Source: Holophaga sp.
GTDB lineage: Bacteria > Acidobacteriota > Holophagae > Holophagales > Holophagaceae
DNA: 64,000 nt
Reading direction: 5' to 3'
Assembly (NCBI GenBank): GCA_016715205.1
Contig: JADKBC010000008.1
Span: 124,001 to 188,000 of the forward strand
Within the stretch, counting starts at the first letter, position 1. Every line of letters begins with the position of its first letter. The position numbers and the translations under genes were made by a program. A model generated the notes under the pieces. That model was not told the origin of the DNA and searched no databases. It was given only the letters and a program-made list of their open reading frames with translations. This document shows positions 1 to 8,492 of the stretch, one piece after another.

Positions 1-561
1 TGGTGGTTTCCAAAGGCGCCCATACAACCTGCGGACCTGGCTTCAATGACGGTGGTCATCCCCGGCCTTCGCACCAGTGCTTATCTGTCCCTGCGTCGGT
101 GGACCCAAACCCTGGGCTTCGAGCCCCGAGTGGAACTGCTGCCCTTTGATGAGATCATGCCCGCTGTGGCCGAGGGGCGATACCAGGCAGGCCTGCTGAT
201 CCATGAAAGCCAACTGATGTACCGGGAATTGGGGCTGAATTTGGTGGTGGATCTGGGGCAATGGTGGAAGGAAACCACCAACTTGCCGCTGCCCATGGGC
301 GGCAACGCCATTCGGAAAGACTTTCCAGAACCCCAAAAGATGCAATTTGCCCGATTGATGCGAAAAAGCGTTGCATTGGCCCGCCAGCGGCATTGGGAAA
401 GCGTGGACTACTCCCAGTCCTTTGGCCGGGGCATGGACCGCGACATGATCAGCCGCTACGTGCAGGGCTGGGTGAATGAATTCACGGAGGATCCCGGCCC
501 CCGGGGGCGCGAGGCGGTGGCGCGGCTGTTGGGGTTGGAACCCGTCTGGATCCAGGGCTAA
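1..561 (+). CDS. mqnD: MqnD, 1,4-dihydroxy-6-naphthoate synthase (5' end outside window)
   Basis: The frame is open from base 1, so the start lies upstream; 186 residues are visible. The visible part matches the C-terminal two thirds of MqnD, a periplasmic-binding-protein-fold enzyme: an IPG-start strand, the HESQLMYRELGL segment, the DLGQWW stretch and the MGGNAIRKD motif. MqnD converts cyclic dehypoxanthinyl futalosine to 1,4-dihydroxy-6-naphthoate in the futalosine route to menaquinone, in the cytoplasm. The related MqnA shares the fold, but the WW...LPLPMGGN context favours MqnD. It converges on the small cytochrome gene, with one hairpin between them. A menaquinone gene fits the respiratory and redox genes that follow. 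Confidence 0.85.
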   Translation, partial: WWFPKAPIQPADLASMTVVIPGLRTSAYLSLRRWTQTLGFEPRVELLPFDEIMPAVAEGRYQAGLLIHESQLMYRELGLNLVVDLGQWWKETTNLPLPMGGNAIRKDFPEPQKMQFARLMRKSVALARQRHWESVDYSQSFGRGMDRDMISRYVQGWVNEFTEDPGPRGREAVARLLGLEPVWIQG

Positions 562-585
562 AAAAACGGCGCCCGAAGGCGCCGT
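561..585 (-). terminator. Rho-independent terminator of the small cytochrome gene
   Basis: A 7-8 bp GC-rich stem (567-573 with 578-584) encloses a tetraloop that reads TTCG on the minus strand and is followed by six T on that strand (561-566). It therefore terminates the leftward cytochrome gene and sits directly against the mqnD stop codon. Confidence 0.85.
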
Positions 586-605
586 TCCGGTCGTAGAAGC
601 TGGAT

Positions 606-839
606 TTACTTCTTCTTGGTGGTGGTCATGCCCTTGGTCGCATCGGCGGCGCCATGGCAATCCTTGCACTGGTCGACCTTGTACTTCGCGGTCATTTCAT
701 TGCAGGCCTTGTTGTATTTCTTGGAAGTGGGGCTGCCTTCGTGGCAGGCGGTGCACTTGGCACCCTTGACGTAGGTGGGCTTCGCGTAGGCGGTGCCGGC
801 AAGCAGCAGAACGGCGGCGGCGATGACGAAACGGCGCAT
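606..839 (-). CDS. Small periplasmic diheme c-type cytochrome
   Basis: A 77-residue protein with a signal peptide (residues 1-19, ending AYA) and two CxxCH heme-binding motifs, CTACH and CKDCH. It ends in a Lys-rich tail. This is a minimal diheme cytochrome, exported and matured in the periplasm, probably a small electron carrier. The ATG at 837-839 is chosen because AGGAG lies 5 bases upstream and the signal peptide begins there; the frame stays open further upstream without a leader. No specific partner can be named. The mqnD gene and the oxidoreductase fusion on either side suggest a redox neighbourhood. Confidence 0.82.
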   Translation of the reverse strand: MRRFVIAAAVLLLAGTAYAKPTYVKGAKCTACHEGSPTSKKYNKACNEMTAKYKVDQCKDCHGAADATKGMTTTKKK

Positions 840-1084
840 GGTGACTCCTGGAAGAGTGGGCCGCATTGGACCCAGTAGGTGACGAGAAGACAATGGAAGA
901 ACTGTACCCGAAAGCCCCAAAGAAAAACCTATCGACAACAGAGATAGCAAGGAATATACCTCATCGAGGTTTTTTTTGGACGATTGGGTCGATAAATTTG
1001 CGGCACGCCCCTTTCCAGGGCCCAGATGATCGGGTTTCGCACCTGATTCAAGGCATAGTTAAGAAGACGTATGGAGAATCCTGA

Positions 1085-3844
1085 ATGCCCCAGCCGGTTC
1101 CCGCTCCCCTCGCCCCCGAAGGCAACCTTGATGGCTGGCATGCCCTCCATCAGGAAGCTTTGCATCGCCTGAGCTCTCTTGAAACGGCCCTGGACCTTGG
1201 CGACTGGGCCCGGGTGGATGAATCCTGCCGTTGGATCTATCTGGTCCTCCGTCCCCATAACGAGGCCGAGGAACATGAGCTGTTTCCCCTGCTGGAGGAA
1301 TTGGGCGCCGAGCAGCTCCAGGAGCAGCTCTCGAGTGAACACCGGGAGATGTGGGACCTGAACCTGCAGTTACTAACTGGCATCATTGATGATCAGGTCA
1401 AGGACCCGGCTGTGAGCCAGGGGTTGGGGCGTCGGCTGGCGAACCTCATCCGCCAACACATCGATACCGAGGAATACCTGCTGCTGCCGCTGCTCAAGGG
1501 GCGTTCCGTTTGGCCCACCGACGAGGTGACCCAAGAAGGCTACCTGATTCTGGAAAAGACCCTGGTGGCGCCAGAAACCTGGTCCTTCATCGTACAGGCG
1601 CCCATGATCGCCCGGGGCCGTAAGCCGGGGCAGTTCATCATGGTGGCGCCCTTTGCCACCAGCGAACGGGTGCCTCTGACCCTGGTGAATGGCGATCCCC
1701 GCAAAGGCTGGATTCGCTTTGTGGTGATGGAAGTGGGCGCCACCACCCGGGCCATGTGCAAGCTGGCCGCGGGCGACCGCCTGTACGCGGTGGCCGGGCC
1801 CATGGGGAAGCCCACGGAACTGGTGGACGAAGGCACGGTCGTGCTGGTGGCGGGAGGCTATGGCGCCGGGGCGGTGCTCACCGCGGCGGAGGTGCTCTCC
1901 GCCAGGGGGCAGCGCGTGATCAGTATTCTTGGGGGCCGTAGCCGGGAACGGGTGCTACTCACTGAAGAATTGGGCCTCGTTTCAGACGAACTCATCATCA
2001 CCACCGACGATGGTTCCTGGGGCCGCAAAGGCATTGTCACCGAGGCCCTGAAGGAGATCCTGGACCGCGAAAAAGTGGCCGAGGTCATCGCGGTGGGTCC
2101 CATGCCCATGATGCAGGCGGTGGCTGAGCTCACGCGCCCCTATGGCGTGTTCACCCTCGTAAGCCTTAACGCGCTGATGGTGGATGGCACCGGCATGTGC
2201 GGGGGGTGTCGGGTTACCGTGGGTGGCGAATTCAAGTTCGCCTGTTTCGACGGCCCCGATTTCGATGGCCACAAGGTGGACTTCCAGATGCTGCGCATGC
2301 GGCAGAACTGGTACAAGGAAGACGAACAGCAGGCCGAGGGCAGTCATATTTGTCGGGTAGGTCGCAACACCGTGGCGCCCCTGACAGACGCCGATTTGCC
2401 GACCATTGAACCCGTGGCAGATTTCGATTGGCGCACCGCGGATCTGGCCGCGCTCAAGGCGCCCCAGCGCATGAAGATCCCCCGCCAGGAAATGGCCTGC
2501 CAGGAGCCATCCGTTCGCATTACCAATTTCATGGAAGTCTCCCTGGGCCTCAATGCCGAGCAGGCCCGCCTGGAGGCCGCGCGCTGCCTCCAGTGCAAGA
2601 AACCCACCTGCATCGATGGCTGTCCCGTGGGCATCGATATTCCGGGGTTCCTCAAACAGATCGAGGCGGGCAACCCGCAGGAAGCCGGGCTAATCCTCAA
2701 GCGGTATTCGGCGCTGCCCTCCGTGTGCGGCCGTGTGTGTCCCCAGGAAAAGCAGTGCGAGGCGCGCTGCGTGGTGGGGCTCAAGGGCGATTCCGTTTCC
2801 ATTGGACGCCTGGAACGCTACGCCGCGGATAGTCTGCTGGAAGGTGAATCCAAGTTGCCGGAGATCGCGCCTGCCACGGGCAAGAAGGTGGCGATTGTGG
2901 GTGCGGGCCCTGCGGGCTTGGCCACTGCCGGTGAGCTGATCCAGAAAGGTCACGCGGTCACCGTCTACGATGCGTTGCACAAACCCGGTGGCGTGCTGCT
3001 CTACGGCATCCCCGAATTCCGCCTGCCGAACGCCATCGTGGATTCCGAGGTGGAGGCCTTGCGGCGTCTCGGTGTCAAATTCGTGCTCAACACCCTGGTG
3101 GGGCGCGCCATGACCTTGGAGGAACTGCGCCAGGAATACGATGCCATCTTCCTCGGCACTGGCGCCGGTTTACCGCGCATGCTGGGCATCCCCGGCGAAG
3201 AATTCAAGGGCGTCTATACCGCCAATGAATTCCTGACCCGCGTGAACCTCATGCGGGCAGATCTTTTTCCGCAATTCGGTACGCCCATCACCATCGGCAA
3301 GCATGTGATTGTGGTCGGGTGCGGCAACACCGCCATGGACGCCGCCCGCTGCTCCAAGCGTTTGGGGGCGGAGGTGACCGTGGTGTACCGCCGTTCCGTG
3401 GCCGAATCGACTGCCCGCAAGGAAGAACTGGAGCATGCCATGGAAGAGGGCATTGTGTTCCGCTGGCTCACCACGCCTCTCAGCCTGACTGGGAACGATC
3501 AGGGCTGGATCACCGAAGCCGAATGCGGCCTGATGGAACTCACCGAGCCCGGCGCCGATGGCCGTCGCGGTGTGCGGGACACGGGCAACCGTGAAACCCT
3601 GCCCTGCGACACGCTGGTGATCGCACTGGGTTGCGCCGTGAATCCCCTCATCGCCCAGACCGAAAAGGGCCTGAAGACCCTGCGCGGCGGCGTGGTGGTG
3701 GTGGATGAAGTCACTGGCGAAACCACCGTGCCCGGCGTTTATGCCGGAGGCGATGTGATCACCGGCGGCGCCACCGTGATCCTGGCCATGGGCCAGGGGC
3801 ACCGGGCGGCGGAGGCCATGCACCAGAAATTAATGGGCGTTTAA
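1085..3844 (+). CDS. Hemerythrin-NfnA-NfnB fusion: NAD(P)H/ferredoxin oxidoreductase with N-terminal hemerythrin domain
   Basis: A 919-residue, three-part protein. Residues about 15-140 are a hemerythrin/HHE four-helix domain, with HNEAEEHE at 58-65, SSEH at 83-86 and RQHIDTEEY at 124-132 as likely di-iron ligands. Residues about 150-440 match the FNR-like NfnA/SudB subunit, with a [2Fe-2S] cluster from C372, C375 and C387. Residues about 455-919 match NfnB/GltD: two 4Fe-4S Cys sets (C501/504/509/513 and C548/552/558/562), the FAD-binding GAGPAG at 606-611 and a second dinucleotide site GCGNTAMDA. NfnAB couples NADH, NADPH and ferredoxin by electron bifurcation. NfnAB fusions are known; the hemerythrin head is unusual. 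The ATG follows GGAG by about 8 bases. NADPH-glutamate synthase small subunit is the alternative label for the C-terminal part. Confidence 0.85.
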   Translation: MPQPVPAPLAPEGNLDGWHALHQEALHRLSSLETALDLGDWARVDESCRWIYLVLRPHNEAEEHELFPLLEELGAEQLQEQLSSEHREMWDLNLQLLTGIIDDQVKDPAVSQGLGRRLANLIRQHIDTEEYLLLPLLKGRSVWPTDEVTQEGYLILEKTLVAPETWSFIVQAPMIARGRKPGQFIMVAPFATSERVPLTLVNGDPRKGWIRFVVMEVGATTRAMCKLAAGDRLYAVAGPMGKPTELVDEGTVVLVAGGYGAGAVLTAAEVLSARGQRVISILGGRSRERVLLTEELGLVSDELIITTDDGSWGRKGIVTEALKEILDREKVAEVIAVGPMPMMQAVAELTRPYGVFTLVSLNALMVDGTGMCGGCRVTVGGEFKFACFDGPDFDGHKVDFQMLRMRQNWYKEDEQQAEGSHICRVGRNTVAPLTDADLPTIEPVADFDWRTADLAALKAPQRMKIPRQEMACQEPSVRITNFMEVSLGLNAEQARLEAARCLQCKKPTCIDGCPVGIDIPGFLKQIEAGNPQEAGLILKRYSALPSVCGRVCPQEKQCEARCVVGLKGDSVSIGRLERYAADSLLEGESKLPEIAPATGKKVAIVGAGPAGLATAGELIQKGHAVTVYDALHKPGGVLLYGIPEFRLPNAIVDSEVEALRRLGVKFVLNTLVGRAMTLEELRQEYDAIFLGTGAGLPRMLGIPGEEFKGVYTANEFLTRVNLMRADLFPQFGTPITIGKHVIVVGCGNTAMDAARCSKRLGAEVTVVYRRSVAESTARKEELEHAMEEGIVFRWLTTPLSLTGNDQGWITEAECGLMELTEPGADGRRGVRDTGNRETLPCDTLVIALGCAVNPLIAQTEKGLKTLRGGVVVVDEVTGETTVPGVYAGGDVITGGATVILAMGQGHRAAEAMHQKLMGV

Positions 3845-3857
3845 GGCGCTTCTCTCT

Positions 3858-4355
3858 TCAGGGAAGTTGAAGGTCATCATCCGCTAGAGCCTTGGTGACC
3901 TGGGCTTCCCTGAAGGCCAGGTAGCGGTCCCGAATGGTGGGATCCGTGAGCGACAGAATCGAAGCGGCCAGCAGGGCTGCGTTGATGGCGCCTGCTTTGC
4001 CGATGGCCAGAGTGCCCACGGGAATGCCCGCGGGCATCTGGACCGTGGAAAGCAGCGCGTCCATGCCTTCTGTCGCCCAGCCTTTCATGGGGACGCCAAG
4101 CACCGGCAGGTGGGTCTTGCTGGCGCAAACGCCCGCCAGGTGAGCTGCTCCACCTGCGGCAGCGATGATGACCCGAATGCCGCGGCCCTCGGCGCCTTTG
4201 CAGAACTCCACGACCTTTTCCGGCGTGCGATGGGCGCTGGCCACGTGGGCAACATAGGGGATGCCCAGGGCTTTCAGCGTGAGCGCCGTGTGCTCCATGG
4301 TGGTCCAGTCGGACTTAGAACCCATCAGAACGCCAACAAGGGGTTTGTTATCCAT
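3858..4355 (-). CDS. purE: PurE, N5-carboxyaminoimidazole ribonucleotide mutase
   Basis: 165 residues, the normal class I PurE length. GSKSDW near the N-terminus, SAHRTPE and AAGGAAHLAGV are the conserved substrate-binding motifs. It rearranges N5-CAIR to CAIR in de novo purine synthesis. No purK lies beside it. Its stop is only 13 bases from the stop of the convergent fusion oxidoreductase. Its first ten codons and upstream bases are repeated about 100 bp upstream (see the repeat entry), which is odd and may affect translation initiation. Confidence 0.95.
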   Translation of the reverse strand: MDNKPLVGVLMGSKSDWTTMEHTALTLKALGIPYVAHVASAHRTPEKVVEFCKGAEGRGIRVIIAAAGGAAHLAGVCASKTHLPVLGVPMKGWATEGMDALLSTVQMPAGIPVGTLAIGKAGAINAALLAASILSLTDPTIRDRYLAFREAQVTKALADDDLQLP

Positions 4356-4459
4356 CTAAAACCTCAAGCGAGTGGGGAGTAGGAAAGCTAGGTAATTAGG
4401 CCTCGCGTATCCGCAATGCGGATACCGAGAGAACGCCAACAAGGGGTTTGTTATCCATC
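4328..4459 (-). repeat. Direct duplication of the purE start region with a hairpin between the copies
   Basis: The 29 bases at 4328-4356 (purE codons 1-10 plus the base before the ATG) recur identically at 4431-4459. The next 20 bases are also similar, so the ribosome-binding region was copied too. The upstream copy starts a 20-codon frame (4458 down to 4396) that opens with MDNKPLVGVL, as PurE does, then diverges and stops. Between the copies lies a perfect hairpin, 4407-4414 with 4418-4425 (8 bp, 3-base loop). It may be the footprint of an insertion, or a leader that competes with purE for ribosomes. The repeat is seen directly; any function is inference. Confidence 0.8.
4396..4458 (-). other. 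Possible 20-residue leader ORF sharing its first 10 residues with PurE
   Basis: This short frame starts at the duplicated purE ATG and ends in TAA about 40 bases before the real purE start. Residues 1-10 equal PurE; residues 11-20 (SVSALRIREA) are encoded by the hairpin segment. It could be translated, because the upstream purE-like leader was copied with it. Whether it is a regulatory leader peptide or a dead remnant cannot be told from the sequence. Confidence 0.35.
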
Positions 4460-4569
4460 GAAAACTCAATTGGGTGGGAAGGTAGCACGGGAAAAACGCT
4501 AAGTCTGGTGCATCCACACTGCGAATGCATCTGGCCCCATTCTATCCTGGGCATGGGCGTTCGTTTCCT

Positions 4570-4585
4570 GGAGGTCATTGGCGTG
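4570..4585 (+). promoter_or_regulatory. Ribosome binding site deciding a GTG start
   Basis: GGAGG at 4570-4574 lies 8 bases before the in-frame GTG at 4583. The in-frame ATG codons further upstream (4553, 4448) lack a comparable Shine-Dalgarno sequence, and the one at 4448 falls inside the duplicated purE leader. Confidence 0.6.
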
Positions 4586-5857
4586 GGTGAAACCGGGGTT
4601 CGGGCAAGGACAGTCGTGGTGCTGGGCGGTGGCGCCGCAGGGATGATTGCAACCTGGCAGGCGGCATCCCTGGGGCATGCCGTGACGATGCTGGAAGCCA
4701 ATGGGCGCCTGGGCGTGAAGCTCCGCATCAGCGGTGGCGGCAAATGCAACGTGACTCACGAAGGATCCGCCAAGGAACTGCTGGTGGTCTTTGCAAAGGA
4801 ACAGGCGCGCTTTCTGCGACCCGCCTTCCATGCCTTCGGGAGCGGCGAGATCCGGGACCTGCTGCAACGGGAAGGCGTGGAAACCTATGTGCGCGAGAAT
4901 GGCCGCGTGTTTCCCAAGGACAGCCCGGGCTCCGCCGGGGAGGTGGTCGCAGCCATGCAGAGGGTGCTTGAACGGGCGGGCGTTCAGGTGCGCACTGGTG
5001 CCCGGGTGGCCGGGCTGGTGGGCGTCGCCCCGCGCCTGGAGGCCTTGACCCTGGAAGACGGATCCTGGGTGCGCGGGGATGTGTTCATCCTGGCGGCAGG
5101 CGGTGCCAGCTATCCGGAGACTGGCACCCGCGGTGAGGTGCTGGAGGCCTTGCGGAACCTGGGAGTGGTTGTGAACCCGTGGTTTCCAGCCCTGGCGCCG
5201 ATTCCCCTGGTGGCACCGCGCCCGGAATGGGAAGGGGTGGCCCTGCGGGATGGTTCCCTTCAACTGCACGCAGGCGCGGGTGGCAAGCGGCTGGCAACCT
5301 TTGCGGGCGATGTGGTCTTCACCCGCAGTGGCATCAGCGGCCCCGCTGCGCTGGAACTCAGCCAGGAAGTGGAACGAGCCCGTCGCGGAGGATTAGCCTG
5401 GCTGAGCTACGCGCTTTCGTCCCTCAACGAAGAATTGCTGGACGCCCAGTTGCAGCAGCTGCAGCAGGGCAACCCGCACCTGGCCGTGCGCACCTGGCTG
5501 CAGCGTCTGCTGCCGGAGCGCCTCTGCGCCTTCGCCCATGCTGAACTCGCTCTGCCTCCTGATCAGCGGATGAAGGATCTGCCGAGGGCCGCTCGGCGCA
5601 GCCTAGTGGCATGGGTGCGGGCCTTTCCCCTGGGCGAGCCCCGAGCGGTGCCCCTTTCGAAGGGAGAAGTGGCCGCAGGGGGTGTGCGGTTGGATGGTAT
5701 CGATCCCCGCACCATGGCCGTAAAGGGCTGGGAGAACCTTCGCGTGTGCGGCGAGCTCCTGGATATCGATGGCCCCATTGGGGGCTACAACCTACAGGCA
5801 GCCTTCAGCACAGGGTTTTTGGCGGGACAGGTGGGGCCTAGTTCAGCTTTTTCTTGA
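4583..5857 (+). CDS. HI0933-family NAD(P)/FAD-dependent flavoprotein (BaiN-like)
   Basis: From the GTG at 4583 this encodes 424 residues, close to the family norm of about 400. The N-terminus has the Rossmann FAD motif VVLGGGAAGM, followed by the family signature ISGGGKCNVTH; the C-terminus has the second FAD segment GELLDIDGPIGGYNLQAAFSTG. The family includes predicted flavoprotein oxidoreductases and BaiN, implicated in bile-acid reduction; the physiological substrate of most members is unknown. It is divergent from purE and its end overlaps the convergent cheZ by 20 bases. A start at ATG 4553 would add ten residues. Confidence 0.85.
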   Translation: MGETGVRARTVVVLGGGAAGMIATWQAASLGHAVTMLEANGRLGVKLRISGGGKCNVTHEGSAKELLVVFAKEQARFLRPAFHAFGSGEIRDLLQREGVETYVRENGRVFPKDSPGSAGEVVAAMQRVLERAGVQVRTGARVAGLVGVAPRLEALTLEDGSWVRGDVFILAAGGASYPETGTRGEVLEALRNLGVVVNPWFPALAPIPLVAPRPEWEGVALRDGSLQLHAGAGGKRLATFAGDVVFTRSGISGPAALELSQEVERARRGGLAWLSYALSSLNEELLDAQLQQLQQGNPHLAVRTWLQRLLPERLCAFAHAELALPPDQRMKDLPRAARRSLVAWVRAFPLGEPRAVPLSKGEVAAGGVRLDGIDPRTMAVKGWENLRVCGELLDIDGPIGGYNLQAAFSTGFLAGQVGPSSAFS

Positions 5858-6776
5858 ACTGGGCAATGATGTCGTCCACGGATTCTTTCTTGTTATCCAT
5901 TTCCAGCGTGGTGTCGAAGATCTTGTCCTGGGTGGCCACGGCCCGGTGTTCGAAAATCGTCTCGCCGCCTTCCAGGGTCTCGATCTTGAAGATATGCAGT
6001 AGCCGCTGCAGGCCGCCCTTGAATTGTTTGAGCAGCAGCACCACCTTTTCGACCTTCTGCCGCGTGATGTCCTGAAACTGAAGGGTGTTCAGGATCTCGA
6101 AGGCTTCGTCCGACACGGTTTTGAGATTCGCCTGAACGACGCTCAGGTCCACGGGTGGCAGTTTGGTGGTCATCTGATGTTCGAAGAGGAAATCGAGCAC
6201 TTCCTGGGCCACCTTGGCGGGGTCTTCCCCGCCACTGGCGCGTTCCAGGTACTCGTCAATTCGAGTCTGGAGCCGCTGCTGGTTCGCTTCATTCTGGCGG
6301 ATGGCCTCCATGGCGATTTCCAGGGCTTTGCCGCTCTCCTCGCTGGAATTCATCAGGGTGTCCAGACCGTTCATCACGGATTGGGTGGCCGTTTCCGTGT
6401 CCGCTGTGATGGCATCCAGTTGGGCTGCAAGCTCGGGTACCTGGGTGCTCTGTTCCTTGACGGAGGCATCCAGTTGCTGGAGGTTCATGAGCGTGGTGTT
6501 GATGCTCTCCACCAGCGCGCCCAGCTCGCCCTTGGCTTCCATGTCGATCTTTTGATACACCCGACCGTTGGCCATATCGGCGGCGGCCTCCGCGAGCCGG
6601 GTCAGGCTGCGGGTGGAGTCATCGTGAATCTCGGTGCGGATTCCCTGAATCAGTTCCTGGAGCGCATCCAAACGGGAATCCAGGGCCTCGCTACGCTCCC
6701 GGAATTCGCGCAAAAGGCCTTCAGGCTCTTCGGGCGAAGGGAGGGCCAGCGGTTCGGAATTATCCTGGACTTCCAT
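5838..6776 (-). CDS. cheZ: CheZ-like protein phosphatase of CheY-P
   Basis: 312 residues, mostly helical. The catalytic helix carries LQFQDITRQKVEKV, in which D236 and Q240 match the D-x3-Q pair (D143/Q147) of E. coli CheZ. The C-terminal tail (DDIIAQFKKKLN) resembles the CheY-binding peptide. It would dephosphorylate CheY-P in the chemotaxis response. The protein is longer than enterobacterial CheZ (about 214), with an acidic N-terminal extension and a long coiled-coil segment (about 25-180). AGGAGG lies 5 bases before the ATG. It is 15 bases downstream of the DUF4388 gene on the same strand, so the two are probably cotranscribed. Confidence 0.85.
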   Translation of the reverse strand: MEVQDNSEPLALPSPEEPEGLLREFRERSEALDSRLDALQELIQGIRTEIHDDSTRSLTRLAEAAADMANGRVYQKIDMEAKGELGALVESINTTLMNLQQLDASVKEQSTQVPELAAQLDAITADTETATQSVMNGLDTLMNSSEESGKALEIAMEAIRQNEANQQRLQTRIDEYLERASGGEDPAKVAQEVLDFLFEHQMTTKLPPVDLSVVQANLKTVSDEAFEILNTLQFQDITRQKVEKVVLLLKQFKGGLQRLLHIFKIETLEGGETIFEHRAVATQDKIFDTTLEMDNKKESVDDIIAQFKKKLN

Positions 6777-6791
6777 GGGGACCTCCTGCGA

Positions 6792-7613
6792 TCAGGGAGC
6801 GGGGCGGACACTAACGTACATTCCTTCGGGAAGATTCCAGGCCTGCATGAGTTCTTTGGGAATGCTCAGCACCTGATCATTCCCGCCGTCCACGAACTGA
6901 ACAGGCTCAACCACAGGCCCTTCCGGCCAAATGATCCGGATATTACGGATGGGCTCATTGCGGTACGGCCCCATCATTTTCCAGACAGATTCCACGGTTT
7001 TGGACAATTCCACATGGTTGGCCTTGCGGAAAAAGCCGGATTTCAGCGGAGCCGTGGACACCGTAATGGAGGGCTCAAATACCTGAAGTCGTCCCGCCTC
7101 CTTGAGGGCCATGCAGGTCTGGAAGACCGCAATTTCGCTCATGTCCGACACAGCCTGGACTTCGGTGAAATCCCGGAAGCCATCCAGGAAGGGCAGCACT
7201 TTTCGATCTTCGGCGAAGAGTTTGAGCCCTTGGGTGAGTTGTGGTTCCCGGAGCACGGGCCAGGGCACGGCGTGGAGATTGGGAAAAATGGAACGGAAGC
7301 GTTTGCGGGAATCGGCGGTACGGGCGGACTCCATGAGCAAGTCCTGCACGGAGCGACGGATGCTCGTGGGTACCTTCAATTTGAGCGCGGCGAATTCGAA
7401 CTCGCCCTTGTCCCACTCCAGCACTTCGAAGGCGGCACTCTCGCCCACGGATTGGGGCGTTTCGGCGTGCACCACATCCCCGTTCACCACATACAGGGTG
7501 CCGGTGTGCTTGCCGTTGATCACGTAGAGCTTGCCGGTCTTGCGATTCACGTTGAGCAACTGCACCACGTCTGTGAGCGAAATGCTTTGCAGGTTGCCGC
7601 GCAGGTTGGACAT
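6792..7613 (-). CDS. DUF4388 (PATAN-like) domain protein
   Basis: 273 residues from the ATG at 7611-7613, preceded by a G-rich Shine-Dalgarno. Residues 1-100 match DUF4388: LRGNLQSISLTDVVQLL, the NRKTGKLYV strand and NGDVVHAETPQSVGESAAFEVLEW. Such domains occur in deltaproteobacterial and acidobacterial regulatory and motility proteins. The C-terminal 170 residues are not recognisable to me; the last 50 have a short beta-rich segment that might be AbrB-like. Its position immediately before cheZ suggests a chemotaxis or motility role, which is inference. The frame is open for 60 codons upstream, but without domain content. Confidence 0.75.
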   Translation of the reverse strand: MSNLRGNLQSISLTDVVQLLNVNRKTGKLYVINGKHTGTLYVVNGDVVHAETPQSVGESAAFEVLEWDKGEFEFAALKLKVPTSIRRSVQDLLMESARTADSRKRFRSIFPNLHAVPWPVLREPQLTQGLKLFAEDRKVLPFLDGFRDFTEVQAVSDMSEIAVFQTCMALKEAGRLQVFEPSITVSTAPLKSGFFRKANHVELSKTVESVWKMMGPYRNEPIRNIRIIWPEGPVVEPVQFVDGGNDQVLSIPKELMQAWNLPEGMYVSVRPAP

Positions 7614-7689
7614 CAAGCCCCCCTGTGCCTGGGACAGGCCTGGCCTAGGGCTGGAGCAGCCGTAGCCGAGGAGCCAAGTCCGATAACCT

Positions 7690-8418
7690 TCATGCACGGG
7701 CCTCCGCAATGGCGCCCAGCATTTCCTGCACGGCCCGGTCAAGGCCCACCAGTACGGCCCGACCCACAATGCTGTGCCCGATGTTAAGTTCAAAAATTTC
7801 CGGGATGGCAGCGACGGGACCCACGTTGCGCAGGTTCAGCCCATGGCCGGCCAACACCTTAAGGCCCAGGCGGGCCGCGAGCCTGGCGGATTCCCGAAGG
7901 CGATCCAATTCAGGCGTGGGGTCGGCACCGGCGGGGAGATCCGCATAGACGCCCGTGTTGAATTCCACGGCGTCCGCCTCGATGCGCGAGGCCATTTTCA
8001 CCTGGTCCAACTGGGGGTCGATGAAGAGACTCACTCGGATATCCGAACTGCGCAATTCACGGATCACCGAGCGCAGATGGCCCTGAATGAAGATCACGTC
8101 CAGGCCGCCCTGGGTGGTCAATTCTTCGCGGGTTTCAGGCACCAGGGTCACCCAGTGGGGCTTGAGTGGCACGACCGATTCCAGGGTATCGGGGGAAGCC
8201 GCGCACTCCACGTTGAGAGGCACGGATAGCACCTCACGGAGCAGTCGGACATCGCGTTCCTGGATATGGCGACGATCAGCGCGGAGGTGCACGGTGATGC
8301 CATGGGCACCTGCACTCTGGGCCAGCAGGGCGGCCATGACAGGCTCTGGCTCTTGGCCCGAGCGGGCCTGGCGCAGCGTGGCCACATGGTCGATGTTCAC
8401 ACCGAGGCGGGTCGTCAC
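7690..8418 (-). CDS. pdxJ: PdxJ, pyridoxine 5'-phosphate synthase
   Basis: 242 residues, the usual length. The N-terminus RLGVNIDHVATLRQAR is the PdxJ signature, followed by HLRADRRHIQERDV and the C-terminal AGHGLN and ELNIGHSIVGRA phosphate-binding segments. It condenses 1-deoxy-xylulose 5-phosphate with 3-amino-1-hydroxyacetone phosphate to give pyridoxine 5'-phosphate in DXP-dependent vitamin B6 synthesis. It lies downstream of glmM on the same strand, 74 bases apart, in a leftward housekeeping run. Confidence 0.96.
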   Translation of the reverse strand: MTTRLGVNIDHVATLRQARSGQEPEPVMAALLAQSAGAHGITVHLRADRRHIQERDVRLLREVLSVPLNVECAASPDTLESVVPLKPHWVTLVPETREELTTQGGLDVIFIQGHLRSVIRELRSSDIRVSLFIDPQLDQVKMASRIEADAVEFNTGVYADLPAGADPTPELDRLRESARLAARLGLKVLAGHGLNLRNVGPVAAIPEIFELNIGHSIVGRAVLVGLDRAVQEMLGAIAEARA

Positions 8419-8492
8419 CGAAAGGCTCCCAGGAAAAGAAAGCGTAAAGCCATGAATACGTCAAATCCTAGCAGGATTTGCTTGGCGTGGGC

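Noticed and set aside
3170..3823. Minus-strand frame inside the Nfn fusion (217 codons)
   Set aside because: Antisense to the conserved GltD-like domain; His-rich mirror composition.
6024..7787. Long open frame on the plus strand opposite cheZ and the DUF4388 gene (587 codons)
   Set aside because: It is antisense to two recognisable proteins, has a His/Gly/Leu-rich composition typical of mirror frames of GC-rich genes, and has no domain.
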